Assembly (NCBI GenBank): GCA_052266715.1
Contig: JBQPRB010000004.1
Direction: 5' to 3' (one strand)
Length of the DNA: 64,000 bases
DNA from: Jeotgalibaca sp052266715
GTDB lineage: Bacteria; Bacillota; Bacilli; Lactobacillales; Aerococcaceae
Shown: positions 8,269-17,508 of the stretch, piece by piece
Layout of the letters: every line of letters begins with the position of its first letter
Position numbering within the stretch: the stretch's first letter is position 1
The notes under the pieces: model-generated
What the model saw: the letters and a program-made list of their open reading frames with translations, nothing else
Told to the model about the DNA's origin: nothing
Database searches by the model: none
Translations under genes and position numbers: made by a program

Positions 8269-9105
8269 ATGTACACCATGTCGAATTTCAAAAACTTGTC
8301 TCTCAAAATTGTTTCTGCCACAAGAATGACTGTTACGCCCGAACTTACCACCACTTTCCAAAAACAACCACACGTTAAGATGATTTACATTCATAACGGT
8401 GAAGCAACATTAACTTTTAAAGATTCTTCACGTACAGTTGGAAAAAATCAAATTATTTTGATTAATCCTAATATCGATCATTATTGGGATTTAGAAAATA
8501 ATACAAGCATAGATATTACAGAAGTCGGAATCCATGGCTTAGAATTTTCTTCCGTAAGTGAAGCTGATGGCGAATTTACCTATTACGTTCATGACGAAAA
8601 AGAAGCGGATACAAGTCAATTCATCACATTCCTTACTAAAGAAATGACTGCTAAGAAATCTGGTTATGAGGAAGTCGCAAAACGTTATATTGAAGTTATT
8701 TTAATCCATCTATTGCGTGACGAAGAGTTCTCTATCCGTAATTCACTAAACAAGAAAAATCATAAAGAAATCCAGACAGTTAAGAACTTTATGAAAGTGA
8801 ACTACCACAAAAACATCACTTTGGATGACTTGGTTGAACTGATCCACATTAATAAATTCTATTTAATCCGTATTTTCAAACAAGAAGTTGGTATGTCACC
8901 AATCGACTATTTGATTCACGTTCGAATTGATGAGGCACAAAAGATGTTGCGTAATACCAATATTGCAATTGCCGACATTGCCCATTTGGTTGGCTTCCAA
9001 TCGCCATCCCATTTCTCTAAAACATTCCGTGAGTTGTCTAACATGACGCCTTCACAATACCGTCGTCAAGGCAATATGCCACCGACACCACCACAAAATT
9101 TCTAA
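8269..9105 (+). CDS. AraC-family transcriptional regulator with cupin sensor domain
   Basis: This 278-residue protein has an N-terminal AraC-type ligand-binding/cupin domain (residues about 20-130, with IYIHNGEATLTF and LINPNIDHYWDL) and a C-terminal double helix-turn-helix domain (about 170-270). The second helix-turn-helix includes IADIAHLVGFQSPSHFSKTF, the hallmark of the family. A strong AGGAGGG site precedes the first ATG; a second ATG is three codons in. It is followed by a terminator and stands alone. The effector and targets are unknown, but the two palindromes upstream suggest autoregulation or control by another factor. Confidence 0.9.
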   Translation: MYTMSNFKNLSLKIVSATRMTVTPELTTTFQKQPHVKMIYIHNGEATLTFKDSSRTVGKNQIILINPNIDHYWDLENNTSIDITEVGIHGLEFSSVSEADGEFTYYVHDEKEADTSQFITFLTKEMTAKKSGYEEVAKRYIEVILIHLLRDEEFSIRNSLNKKNHKEIQTVKNFMKVNYHKNITLDDLVELIHINKFYLIRIFKQEVGMSPIDYLIHVRIDEAQKMLRNTNIAIADIAHLVGFQSPSHFSKTFRELSNMTPSQYRRQGNMPPTPPQNF

Positions 9106-9112
9106 CCTTGAG

Positions 9113-9140
9113 AAGAGCGTCCATCTGGAAGCTCTTTTTA
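9113..9140 (+). terminator. Terminator of the AraC gene
   Basis: AAGAGC (9113-9118) pairs with GCTCTT (9131-9136), with extra inner pairing TCCA/TGGA, and is followed by a T-rich run. It overlaps the 3' end of the convergent FAD/NAD(P) gene. Confidence 0.7.
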
Positions 9141-10568
9141 TTTATTTATTTTTACGACTCGATAAGCATGATCACGAATCATCCCTACCGTGTTATTTCC
9201 ATATTGCAACCCACTGATGAGTTGTCCATGGATCACCAAATTAGAAATAATACCGTAGCGTTGACTAACTGCCTGAGAAGTTGGCCAAATAACCTGAATA
9301 CCCCCAAAAACTTCCGGTTGCACAATACGTTTATTCAACAAATTATTTAATAGCTTGCTATTGTTGTAGGATTTCTCAATATTTTTATCCTGGCCTGTTG
9401 CATTAATGAGATAATCAACTTGAATATTTTTTCCGTTTTCGAAAGAAACATCAAAAGCTCCCTGCACATCAGCAATCGCTTTCAATTCCTTGTGGATAGA
9501 AATTTTCCCCGATTCACACCCTTCAAGCAATTCTGAAATTGACTCGCTTGGAATTGGACTCCGAAAGCGTTCGAAGTCAGCACGATAATCATGAAAATAT
9601 TGTTTTTTATCCGTTTCGTTTAACGCTAGCCAATAATCTGCTAAATAGGGGTCCATGGCATGAATAATCATCTGAAGCATTCCCAACTGACCTTCATCCG
9701 TTAGCTGCGCTTTTAAGTCATCGATATCCCCTTTTGAATAACGATTCAAAAGCGCTCCCACATTGATTTCTTTATCCTCACATTCCAACTTGAACCATTC
9801 AATCATTTTTGAAAGGGATACAAATCCACCATTATGCTTCTTCTCTCTTTCGAGCTGTTCAAGCGTGAGGTAATTTAACGCATCATCCGGTTCCTCCCCT
9901 CTTACTGACGAAAAAGTCCCAGTGTCAGAAAAGAAATATATTTTTATTCCTTCACGCTTCCTTAACAAATAGCGCATCATATCAATACCGGTCAAGCCGG
10001 TTCCAACAATACCGACACGCGAACCATTAGGTATGGCTTCCAGTTTTTCATAAGTTGGATAGGGATTATAGATAAAGCTAGGATGTCCTTTTAAGTGGTA
10101 AGGATCCTGATAGGGCAGGTGGCCGATGCATAAATGAACCATATTGACTTGTTTTTCGCTGTTTAACGTTTTCAATATTATTGCTCCATCTATTTTAATA
10201 GAAAGATCTTGCACTTCTTCCTTAATAATGGTGGGCTTGAGTATTTCAATCGCTTTGTTCATGGTCTCTTGTAAGTACTCACCATACCAAGTTCTGGGTA
10301 AATGCGCTTTCTCCCCGTCATTGAAACCTTTATTTACTGCTGCCCATTTTACAAAATCGAGCGGGTCTTCTACTTTAATACTCATTGTTTCTGCCCTTTG
10401 ATTCAATAAAAGGATACTTGTGTCCGGCTGATAAGGGAGTCCGGTTCCAAAAGTATCTGGATCTGTATAAATAATGATTTCAGCATCAGCATACTCAGGG
10501 AACTTCGTCATGGCATGGAGTACACTCACCCCGGCGGCGCCCATTCCCACGATTGCTATTTTTGTCAC
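9138..10568 (-). CDS. FAD/NAD(P)-binding protein (FAD-dependent oxidoreductase-like)
   Basis: This 476-residue protein opens with a Rossmann dinucleotide-binding motif, IAIVGMGAAGVSVLHAM, and carries a second one, VGIVGTGLTGIDMMRYLL, near residue 186. The pattern fits the NAD_binding_9 / HI0933-like group of flavoproteins found in many Firmicutes, in which the reaction is generally not known. A region containing NATGQDKN near residue 390 is also typical of flavoprotein monooxygenase-like folds. It is encoded alone between the AraC gene (convergent) and a GNAT gene. Substrate is unknown. Confidence 0.75.
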   Translation of the reverse strand: MTKIAIVGMGAAGVSVLHAMTKFPEYADAEIIIYTDPDTFGTGLPYQPDTSILLLNQRAETMSIKVEDPLDFVKWAAVNKGFNDGEKAHLPRTWYGEYLQETMNKAIEILKPTIIKEEVQDLSIKIDGAIILKTLNSEKQVNMVHLCIGHLPYQDPYHLKGHPSFIYNPYPTYEKLEAIPNGSRVGIVGTGLTGIDMMRYLLRKREGIKIYFFSDTGTFSSVRGEEPDDALNYLTLEQLEREKKHNGGFVSLSKMIEWFKLECEDKEINVGALLNRYSKGDIDDLKAQLTDEGQLGMLQMIIHAMDPYLADYWLALNETDKKQYFHDYRADFERFRSPIPSESISELLEGCESGKISIHKELKAIADVQGAFDVSFENGKNIQVDYLINATGQDKNIEKSYNNSKLLNNLLNKRIVQPEVFGGIQVIWPTSQAVSQRYGIISNLVIHGQLISGLQYGNNTVGMIRDHAYRVVKINK

Positions 10569-10645
10569 ACGTATTCCTCTTTTCTTAACTCTATTTTACT
10601 CCACATATCTTTATAACATGTATGATAACAACTGTTGTTGAAATT

Positions 10646-11068
10646 TTACCCTTTTACCCACTGCATCCGAAACTGTTTTTCATTGAGCACTTCATCCATA
10701 CTTGTTTCTATATTAGAGAAGCCCATTTTTTCATAGAACTGAATTGCTTTTTCATTGCGAGCATAAACATTTAAAGTCAAGGAGTCTTCCTCTCTCTTTG
10801 CCCAATTTACTAATGCAGTGCCTAAACCTTTGTGTTGTTGGCCAGGGGAAACAAATAACGCATTGACTTCACTTCCCATCATGGATACAAATCCATCGCA
10901 ATCACCTACTACCCAGTTTTGAGACAAAGGCAAATATAGCTCACGCATCGTTGTTTTATTTGCTTCCCAATATTTCGGGTCAATGAAATCATGGGCCTTG
11001 AGGGACGCTTCATACCAAAGCTCTATCAATTTATCTAAATCTTGTTCTTCTGCTTCTCTTATAATCAT
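10646..11068 (-). CDS. GNAT-family N-acetyltransferase
   Basis: This 140-residue protein is a typical single-domain GNAT enzyme that transfers an acyl group from acyl-CoA to an amine. Motif A is seen as NALFVSPGQQHKGLGTALV (the Q-x-x-G-x-G/A loop that binds the CoA pyrophosphate), followed by NVYARNEKAIQFYEKMGF, the conserved end of the domain. It resembles the YjaB/PhnO-like group of small acetyltransferases. It stands alone upstream of the FAD/NAD(P) gene, 77 bases away, so the two may be cotranscribed. The acceptor is unknown. Confidence 0.85.
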   Translation of the reverse strand: MIIREAEEQDLDKLIELWYEASLKAHDFIDPKYWEANKTTMRELYLPLSQNWVVGDCDGFVSMMGSEVNALFVSPGQQHKGLGTALVNWAKREEDSLTLNVYARNEKAIQFYEKMGFSNIETSMDEVLNEKQFRMQWVKG

Positions 11069-11137
11069 TTTTTACCTTCTTTCTAAGTAAATTATACCAC
11101 CTCCACAGACCACCACATATTATCAACCCCAATAGAT

Positions 11138-11180
11138 ACAAAAATACCGAGCTACTTTAAAATAGTAGTCCGGTATTTTT
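11138..11180 (-). terminator. Terminator of the GH8 gene
   Basis: Inverted repeat AAAATACCG (11141-11149) with CGGTATTTT (11171-11179) and inner pairing CTACT/AGTAG. On the minus strand it is followed by T residues. It lies 17 bases past the GH8 stop. Confidence 0.8.
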
Positions 11181-11196
11181 ATATCCATAATTTTAT

Positions 11197-12429
11197 TTAT
11201 ATATTTGTCACGTTAATGGATGGGTTTTCCGCTTCCCCCATGAATAGCATGACAAGTAAGCGGATTGTGTCACTGTAATAATTACTGGCTTCATCCGGTC
11301 CCAGTTGTTTTGTCATTTTTTCCCATAAAAGATTGACCCACTCCTGGTTATCAGCATTTATGGAACCACTCATGATAAACGGAGCGACAAAAGCCATGTC
11401 GGTATAGCTGACAAGCGCATTTCCAGCCAAATCGTAACCAGACTTAATCATGGAAGGATCACCGTTCGTCATTTCGATGACCCAAGCGTTGATTTTTTCT
11501 ATCTGCTGCTTCACTTCTATGTTATTTGTGACGTAATAACCAGAGGCTAACCGCCAAGGGACGCGGCATGCATTGTAGGCATAATAGGCATCATTTTCTC
11601 TTTCCAGAAAATTTTGTTCCACAGGAATCCATTCATCTTCCTGTTTCCGAACAAAATCAGGAAGGAGCCCTGTTTCGGGGCTGAATTTATTTTGGATGCT
11701 TGCGGTCAGTTCGATGGTCTTATCCAATACTTGTAGCCAGCGCTCATCACCTGTCACTTCGTAAAAGGTAGCCATATGACCAATCATCCAATCCGAGGTC
11801 CTTGTGGCTTTCCCATATTTGGGGTCTTCATCCCTAACCCAATCACCAAGCTTCAAAGTCCACTCATCATGGTTAACAACTGTTTCCATCAAAGCGTAAA
11901 TTATTGTGATTGCTTCCTGCTTGTAGTCGATATCGCCATCGCTCCCCCACAGCTGGTCGGCAAGTAATAAGGAAAAAGCGATATCCATATCACCGTCTGT
12001 GGCAGATCCAGTATGGCTACCATTTTTGTCATCCATCATCGTTCCATCTGATTGACGCGTTTGTTTCCAGGCCATAAAGGAACGATTTCGGTCCGAGGGA
12101 TGAGACTTGGCATAGTGATACATACCATCAAAATGTTTTTTTGTTTCGATGCCATACTGCCCTTCCGTCATTACCAAGATTAACATCCCATAACCATGCG
12201 CTTCCGAAACGGTACTATCATTGTCATCATACGCCACATAATATTGATCTTCATCAATTTGCTTCAAATACCGTTCGTTCCATACCTCGAAAGCATACTG
12301 GATATCTTTTTCTCTCTGCTCCTCTGAGACATTATCTGGATACATGACCTTTTCCTGCTCCCTTGAATTACACCCTCCGATAACGAATGCAAGCGCCAAC
12401 AAAACCAAGTTCTTCAACATTTTTTTCAT
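11197..12429 (-). CDS. GH8-family glycoside hydrolase, lipoprotein
   Basis: This is a secreted endo-glycosidase of family GH8 (cellulase, chitosanase or BcsZ/PssZ-like exopolysaccharide hydrolase). The acid/base region is visible as VSEAHGYGMLILV, and the second catalytic aspartate region as SATDGDMDIAFSLLLA. The N-terminus is a lipoprotein signal, LALAFVIGGC, so the enzyme would be tethered outside the membrane. The longest frame begins at 12486, but ribosome-site spacing favours 12429 (MKKMLKN...) or 12420. It follows the giant deacetylase/glycosyltransferase gene by 65 bases in the same direction. Families of this kind trim or release the polysaccharide made by their partner synthase; Listeria PssZ is a precedent. 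Confidence 0.88.
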   Translation of the reverse strand: MKKMLKNLVLLALAFVIGGCNSREQEKVMYPDNVSEEQREKDIQYAFEVWNERYLKQIDEDQYYVAYDDNDSTVSEAHGYGMLILVMTEGQYGIETKKHFDGMYHYAKSHPSDRNRSFMAWKQTRQSDGTMMDDKNGSHTGSATDGDMDIAFSLLLADQLWGSDGDIDYKQEAITIIYALMETVVNHDEWTLKLGDWVRDEDPKYGKATRTSDWMIGHMATFYEVTGDERWLQVLDKTIELTASIQNKFSPETGLLPDFVRKQEDEWIPVEQNFLERENDAYYAYNACRVPWRLASGYYVTNNIEVKQQIEKINAWVIEMTNGDPSMIKSGYDLAGNALVSYTDMAFVAPFIMSGSINADNQEWVNLLWEKMTKQLGPDEASNYYSDTIRLLVMLFMGEAENPSINVTNI

Positions 12430-12493
12430 CCTCTGGTTTATCACCTCAATTCCTGTTTCCGGCCTATCGTGAAACGAGAGCTTCACACATTAC

Positions 12494-15400
12494 TCATGTC
12501 ACATGACCGGTTCGTTGTAATTTATTCCAGCCCTGCAACTGTCCTTTGATAGCATTGACAAAACTTCTCCATACAACAATGGTAAAAAATTGGCGGTATA
12601 CTATCCGTTGAATGAACAGTGTCAGTAATGGTTTTTTCTTTTCTTTTTCCAAATTGAAAGCATAGATAGAAACTGAGCTGTCCGCCAATAAAAACGCTAA
12701 ATAGAAATAGATTACAGACATATTACCAGAGATAAGCGCCAGAATCAAAATGTAGTCTACAAGTGGCGCAGTTGCCAACAAGACATATTGGAAAATCATA
12801 TTCGGCATGGCCAGGAATCCGAGTTTTTTATTTTTCATATTGAATAAAGCTGTTCGGTGCTTCCAAATGCACTGTAGAATACCAAAGGTCCAACGGTAGC
12901 GCTGCTTAGTAAAACTTTTTAAATCTTCGGGTGCTTCCGTATAAGCAATCGCTGCAACTTCACTTCTTATTTTATAACCCTTGCGCAACAGCTTCATCGT
13001 GACATCAGTATCTTCCGCCAGTGTATCTTCTTCGAATAAACCAACTTCCAGCAAGGCACTCTTTCTCCAAGCTCCGATGGCTCCTGGAACAACAGTAATA
13101 CTATCCAATTCATCAAACGCACGTTTTTCCAAGTTGAATCCAGTCACATACTCGATATGTTGCCACCAAGTAAGAAGGTTTTTCCTGTTCCCGATTTTCA
13201 CATTTCCCGAAACAGCACCAACTTCAGGATTTTCTAAATGTCTGATAATCAGAGCAATCGTGTCTTCCACGATGAGCGTATCGGCATCCAGGGTAACAAT
13301 AATTTCTGATGAAATTTTTTGAATACCCAGGTTCAAAGCAGAGGCTTTTCCGCCATTTTCTTTTCTCAGCAAGCGAATGTTAGGATACTTTTTGCTTGCT
13401 GCTTCCACGATGCTTGCTGTTTTGTCTTTTGAACCATCATCTACAATCAGGATTTCAAAATGGGGATAGCTACTCGCCAAAATGGACTGGATGGTATTTC
13501 CGATTACTGTTTCCTCATTGTAAGCAGCAATCAGAACCGTAACAAACGGACGTTTGTCTTCGTCGAACACAAGCTTTTCACTTTTTCTTTTTTGTTTGTA
13601 ACTGAAAATAACCAAAATGACGAGACGTACCAAGCCTATACCAATCAATACAGATAAGAGATTTCTTGCGAATGTGATGAACATCGCATTAAAGGAAGAA
13701 CCAAATTGAAACAGCGGGACCATTGTCTTTTCAGCCTCTTGAACATCCGGCATCACAAGTTTTCGTTCCAATCCCACTAATTCACTCACCGGAACAATTG
13801 AATAGTCATTCTCTTTCAGCCATTCGATAACCCTTGGTAGGGCCTCAATCGTCGGGTTTCGATCACCACCGGAATCGTGGAAAAGAATCGTACGCCCATT
13901 TTGAATTCGTTTGATGGTGTCATTAAATATCTGTTCTGCTGTTCCTCCGTTCCAATCTCTGGGATCTATTGTCGAACTAACAACAGTATATCCCATCTCT
14001 TGAATGGTCAAAAAGCGATTCAGTACTTTTTTGGACGGCAATTCATTAGGTTCGTCGTTCAACAAAAGATAAGGGGGGCGGAACATGATTACTGAGTGCC
14101 CCGTAATTCCTTGAATGACACGTTGAGTGGAATTTAACTCAAACTCCAACTGCTGATTGGAAACTGACATTATGTCTTTATGCGTATAAGTGTGGCTGCC
14201 AATTTCGTGCCCTTCATCATAGATTTTTTTCGTAAGTTCGGGGTACATCGAGGCGTTTTGGCCAATCAGGAAAAAGGCTGCTTTCACATTGTATTGGTCT
14301 AAAATTTCTAAAACTCTTCCAGTATATTTTGGATTAGGTCCGTCATCAAAAGAGATGGCTACCTTTTTCTCATTCATTCCATATTTTTCCAGAAGATAGG
14401 GCGTTGGGTATTTTTCATAAGTCGCCTTGGTTATAAAATGATGGTCTATTTCGAGGTTCCTTTTCCCTTCCGCCTCTACCATCGTCACTTTTAGAAAGTC
14501 TCCATCCCCGGATACCGCGGTAGATACACGGTTCGGTATTGTTTCCAAATCCAGGGCATCAACCTTATCATTTACCAACAATTTCCAGATGGACGGATCT
14601 TCCGAACCCAGATTCCAAACACCTATGGATGGAATTTCCTTGCTTTGGGCCAGTTTCATTTGATTATAAAAAGTCGTCCCATCCAAAAGCCAGATGACAT
14701 GTTCTTCTTTATCTTTTTTATAGCGAATATAGGGATTTAATAAATGATCTTCCCACTGTATTTCGAATTTTTGCCTATTGACCATTTCCATTAAACTGGT
14801 GAAATCATATGGGATGGCGGGCTCATTAGTTGTCAAGTTCCAGGCATATCCATAGTTGGCCAATAAAGGAACCAGTTTTTCTGTTTCCCCCTGATATTGA
14901 TCCAGTGTCTCTTGTGTCCACTGAAAAGATGCCAAAGGACCCGGTTCATCTTTTTCAATATGTTGGTCAAATACATTAGCCATAATATGATCCGAGACTT
15001 GGGTAAGAAACTTGGTGTCATAGGTTTCATCGCCTAACCGAACAAAAACCGTAAGGAGCAAATTAGATTGATGGAAAGTGTTATATAAATCAGTAACAAA
15101 CTCATTATATAGCTCTCTATCATCCCAATGGACTGCCGAAAGATTTAAATGCAGACCCTTGTAGCCTTTGGTTTTAATCTTATTTAGCAGATTCTTGATT
15201 ATTTTATCCTTGATTGCTGGGTTTGAAAGCCAATCATGAAGATCATCGGCTGTGGTGCTCTCACTTAAGGAAATAGATGGGACAATTTGTACGTTGTTCT
15301 CAGTTGCCAATAAATCAATCTCTAGATCCGATTTTTCTATAATTGAACCTTCTTTGTCAAACAAAAACCAATCTGGAACTAAAATGTCAATGCTATCAAT

Positions 15401-15739
15401 ATTTCCCAGGAGGGAATCGTTGTTCTCCTTGTTGGGAAATCCGTCCAGTTGGTAAAAGGCAAATACTTTCGGTTTTGTTTCTTCTCCCGTCACATTGATT
15501 GAATCCAGTGTTGCGAAATCTTCTTGCAGGAGCACCGGATTATTAATGGGTTCAAAGTTTCCAAATCCCATCTCCAAGTTGGTCAGGATCGGTTGAGCAA
15601 GTAGACCTCTTATAATCAGAGCCAGGAAAACGATCGTAATCAGGAAAAGCAAGTAAAAAATTCTTTTGGAGTATTTCCACCTCTTCCCTGAACTTTCAAG
15701 AAATATGAATTTTTTAGTTTCGGTAAGATGTATTTTCAT
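12494..15739 (-). CDS. GH18-like / polysaccharide deacetylase / GT2 fusion, exopolysaccharide synthase
   Basis: This 1081-residue membrane protein joins three modules. A membrane anchor (about 28-48) leads into an extracellular GH18-like barrel (about 90-440). Next is a NodB deacetylase domain (about 455-650) with SFDDGPNP and HEIGSHTYTHKD, which supply the metal ligands. A membrane segment near 690-715 then leads to a cytoplasmic processive GT2 domain (about 730-960) with IVDDGSKDKT, TLDADT and the processivity motif QRYRW, followed by further membrane segments. It would polymerise a beta-linked hexosamine-type glycan from a nucleotide sugar and remove acetyl groups outside. The GH18-like barrel lacks the usual DxxDxDxE catalytic motif; GYKGLHLNLSAVHWDD stands in that position. 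The GH8 lipoprotein gene follows. The polymer is not known. Confidence 0.88.
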   Translation of the reverse strand: MKIHLTETKKFIFLESSGKRWKYSKRIFYLLFLITIVFLALIIRGLLAQPILTNLEMGFGNFEPINNPVLLQEDFATLDSINVTGEETKPKVFAFYQLDGFPNKENNDSLLGNIDSIDILVPDWFLFDKEGSIIEKSDLEIDLLATENNVQIVPSISLSESTTADDLHDWLSNPAIKDKIIKNLLNKIKTKGYKGLHLNLSAVHWDDRELYNEFVTDLYNTFHQSNLLLTVFVRLGDETYDTKFLTQVSDHIMANVFDQHIEKDEPGPLASFQWTQETLDQYQGETEKLVPLLANYGYAWNLTTNEPAIPYDFTSLMEMVNRQKFEIQWEDHLLNPYIRYKKDKEEHVIWLLDGTTFYNQMKLAQSKEIPSIGVWNLGSEDPSIWKLLVNDKVDALDLETIPNRVSTAVSGDGDFLKVTMVEAEGKRNLEIDHHFITKATYEKYPTPYLLEKYGMNEKKVAISFDDGPNPKYTGRVLEILDQYNVKAAFFLIGQNASMYPELTKKIYDEGHEIGSHTYTHKDIMSVSNQQLEFELNSTQRVIQGITGHSVIMFRPPYLLLNDEPNELPSKKVLNRFLTIQEMGYTVVSSTIDPRDWNGGTAEQIFNDTIKRIQNGRTILFHDSGGDRNPTIEALPRVIEWLKENDYSIVPVSELVGLERKLVMPDVQEAEKTMVPLFQFGSSFNAMFITFARNLLSVLIGIGLVRLVILVIFSYKQKRKSEKLVFDEDKRPFVTVLIAAYNEETVIGNTIQSILASSYPHFEILIVDDGSKDKTASIVEAASKKYPNIRLLRKENGGKASALNLGIQKISSEIIVTLDADTLIVEDTIALIIRHLENPEVGAVSGNVKIGNRKNLLTWWQHIEYVTGFNLEKRAFDELDSITVVPGAIGAWRKSALLEVGLFEEDTLAEDTDVTMKLLRKGYKIRSEVAAIAYTEAPEDLKSFTKQRYRWTFGILQCIWKHRTALFNMKNKKLGFLAMPNMIFQYVLLATAPLVDYILILALISGNMSVIYFYLAFLLADSSVSIYAFNLEKEKKKPLLTLFIQRIVYRQFFTIVVWRSFVNAIKGQLQGWNKLQRTGHVT

Positions 15740-15745
15740 TTAAAA

Positions 15746-15854
15746 CAACTCACTTTTCAAAATTGTTCATAAGCGTCACCGGTGACCTGTGAGGCAACGA
15801 AAAGATAAGGTTGTTGGTCGTTTGGTGGCAGGTGTTAAAATGTGGTGGTGACGC
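15746..15854 (-). promoter_or_regulatory. Possible structured leader RNA of the exopolysaccharide synthase gene
   Basis: Read on the minus strand, the segment upstream of the synthase start can form nested helices. GCGTCACC (15854 down to 15847) pairs with GGTGACGC (15780 to 15773), ACCTG with CAGGT inside it, and AACGA with TCGTT inside that. The 3' arm also overlaps a self-complementary GTCACCGGTGAC. A six-codon reading frame (ATG at 15766, stop at 15749-15751 on the plus scale) follows. No known riboswitch consensus was recognised. Confidence 0.35.
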
Positions 15855-16157
15855 AAGGACTGGTAATCGAAGATTATTTTGGGGGACCCAGTTGGTGAAA
15901 AAAGGGTATAACAAATAAAGCTACTTGTATCGTGGATAAAAAAGTTGTAAGAGGGATAAAATTTGGAGAGTCAGAAAAGAAGAGTGTTTTTCCAGAAGTG
16001 ATTTGATACGTATTGAAAGGTGGAGAGTGGATTATTCTATGGTTACTTTAGCACGCTTCCTATTGTTTGTCACTGGTTTTCTCACTTTATTTTAATTTAA
16101 ACCTTGTGGAAACCGAACATCAATTAATTTTTTAATCTAAAAATGACGAAACGCGAG
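15855..16157. other. Intergenic stretch without recognised gene
   Basis: About 300 bases between the leader of the exopolysaccharide synthase gene and the terminator of the bactofilin-like gene. I see no reading frame with a ribosome site and no repeat. A promoter for the synthase gene should lie here but none is convincing by eye. Confidence 0.4.
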
Positions 16158-16196
16158 AAAAAGTAACTGCCAACTAAGTTTTGGCAGTTACTTTTT
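16158..16196 (-). terminator. Terminator of the bactofilin-like gene
   Basis: Perfect 16-base stem (AAAAAGTAACTGCCAA at 16158-16173 with its complement at 16181-16196) whose ends supply T runs on both strands. It lies 12 bases past the stop codon. Confidence 0.9.
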
Positions 16197-16208
16197 CCGT
16201 TACATTTA

Positions 16209-17392
16209 CTATGCTGAAGCTTTTTTATAGTGGGATAGGGCAAATGTCCCTAGACCCGCGATAGCCATCAGAACCCATAAGAAGAAATTGAGAATCGGTA
16301 TCATCCCAATCAGTCCTAGAATAAGTAGACTCAAAACAACCAGCCAGCTTTCCTTAATCCGCTTAGTACCATGGATTCTTCTAGTAAGTGCAAGAGCAGC
16401 CGCAACAGAAACAAATATTTTAGCTAGGTAGAGCATGATGCCATACCCTGTCAACAAAATAAATGCCAACGGGATTCCGATAATGGTTATCATCAGCAAG
16501 ATACCAAGTAGTGGTGTCACCAACAATGCCAATAGGCCAATTCCCATAGTGGCTAGTGGTCTTTCCAACAGAGGTTGTGCTGTTCTTTCCCACCAAGTTG
16601 GGCGCCATAATTTAATTACTAACCAGATTAAGGCAGCACTAAGTACACTTAAAACCGCGAACCAGATTTGGGAACCAAAGCCTCGACGCATCTGCCTGTT
16701 ATACATATCCTGTCTGTTTCTCTCAACCTGGCGGAAATCGGTCTCGCCCTGCACTTGGGCTCCTGATTCCATGTTGGCTTCTTTATCGCTCGTGTAAGTA
16801 AGGTCGCCATTGATTACCGCCGCGTTTCCCAGGGATAATCGATTTAAATCAAGATTGACGTCTCCTCCGATGGAGCCATTCAATACAATGCTATCGCCTG
16901 CGCCAAACATGTGCCGTTCAACAGCTCCCGCTTGAATGATCGTACTCCCTGCTGTAAATAAATCCCTACCTAAAGATGCATCTTCTCCAATGGTCAGAGT
17001 TTGGCCGGCCATGAAAGTATCCTGTGCAACTTCACCTTCCATGATAATAGTCATCCCAGCAAAATAAACATTTCCAGTTATTTCCCCGGTTATGGTTGCG
17101 TTCTGTGCCGCCACAAACAGATCACCATTAATAGTACCATTAATCTGGACATTTTCACCGGTGACAAAAGCCGTCCCATTGACAGTCCCATCTACGCGTA
17201 CCAAAGTACCAGAAAAAAACCAGGTCCTTCAACGGTTTCTTCCTGTGCCAAAGTATCGATTTCAGGCATCATGTCCCAGGAAGAAGCAAACGCCTTAGCG
17301 GAAAATAGAAACGTAGCGAGAAACAAGACAATCATACCGATTTTCTTGAAGAGAGAGACGCTGTTAACGTTTCCCTTCGTCGTCTTATTCAT
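16209..17392 (-). CDS. Bactofilin-like (polymer-forming) membrane protein with signal peptide, frameshifted
   Basis: The real gene seems to start at 17392 with a signal peptide (LFKKIGMIVLFLATFLFSAK, cleavage after AFA) and then reaches a homopolymer of seven T (plus-strand A at 17213-17219). There the frame breaks after GPGFF. With one more T it would continue as SGTLVRVDGTVNGTAF into the long frame 16209-17204. That frame holds many short G/N-rich beta-helix repeats (INGTINGDLFVA, ITGEITGNVYFA) as in bactofilins and other polymer-forming cytoskeletal proteins, then several membrane segments in the last 140 residues. The intact protein would be about 392 residues. The break may be a sequencing error, a true mutation or a slippage switch. 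Confidence 0.75.
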
Positions 17393-17508
17393 AATTTTTC
17401 CTCATTTCTTGAAAAGAAAAACCTTCAAGCAGTATAAAAGATGATTTAGGGGTTTGTGTTTGCGAGGGTGATTGCTTACGTCGCCTCCATTATAACACAA
17501 AAACGCTT

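Noticed and set aside
15773..15860. A c-di-GMP (GEMM) riboswitch before the exopolysaccharide synthase gene
   Set aside because: The conserved GEMM core sequences could not be found on either strand.
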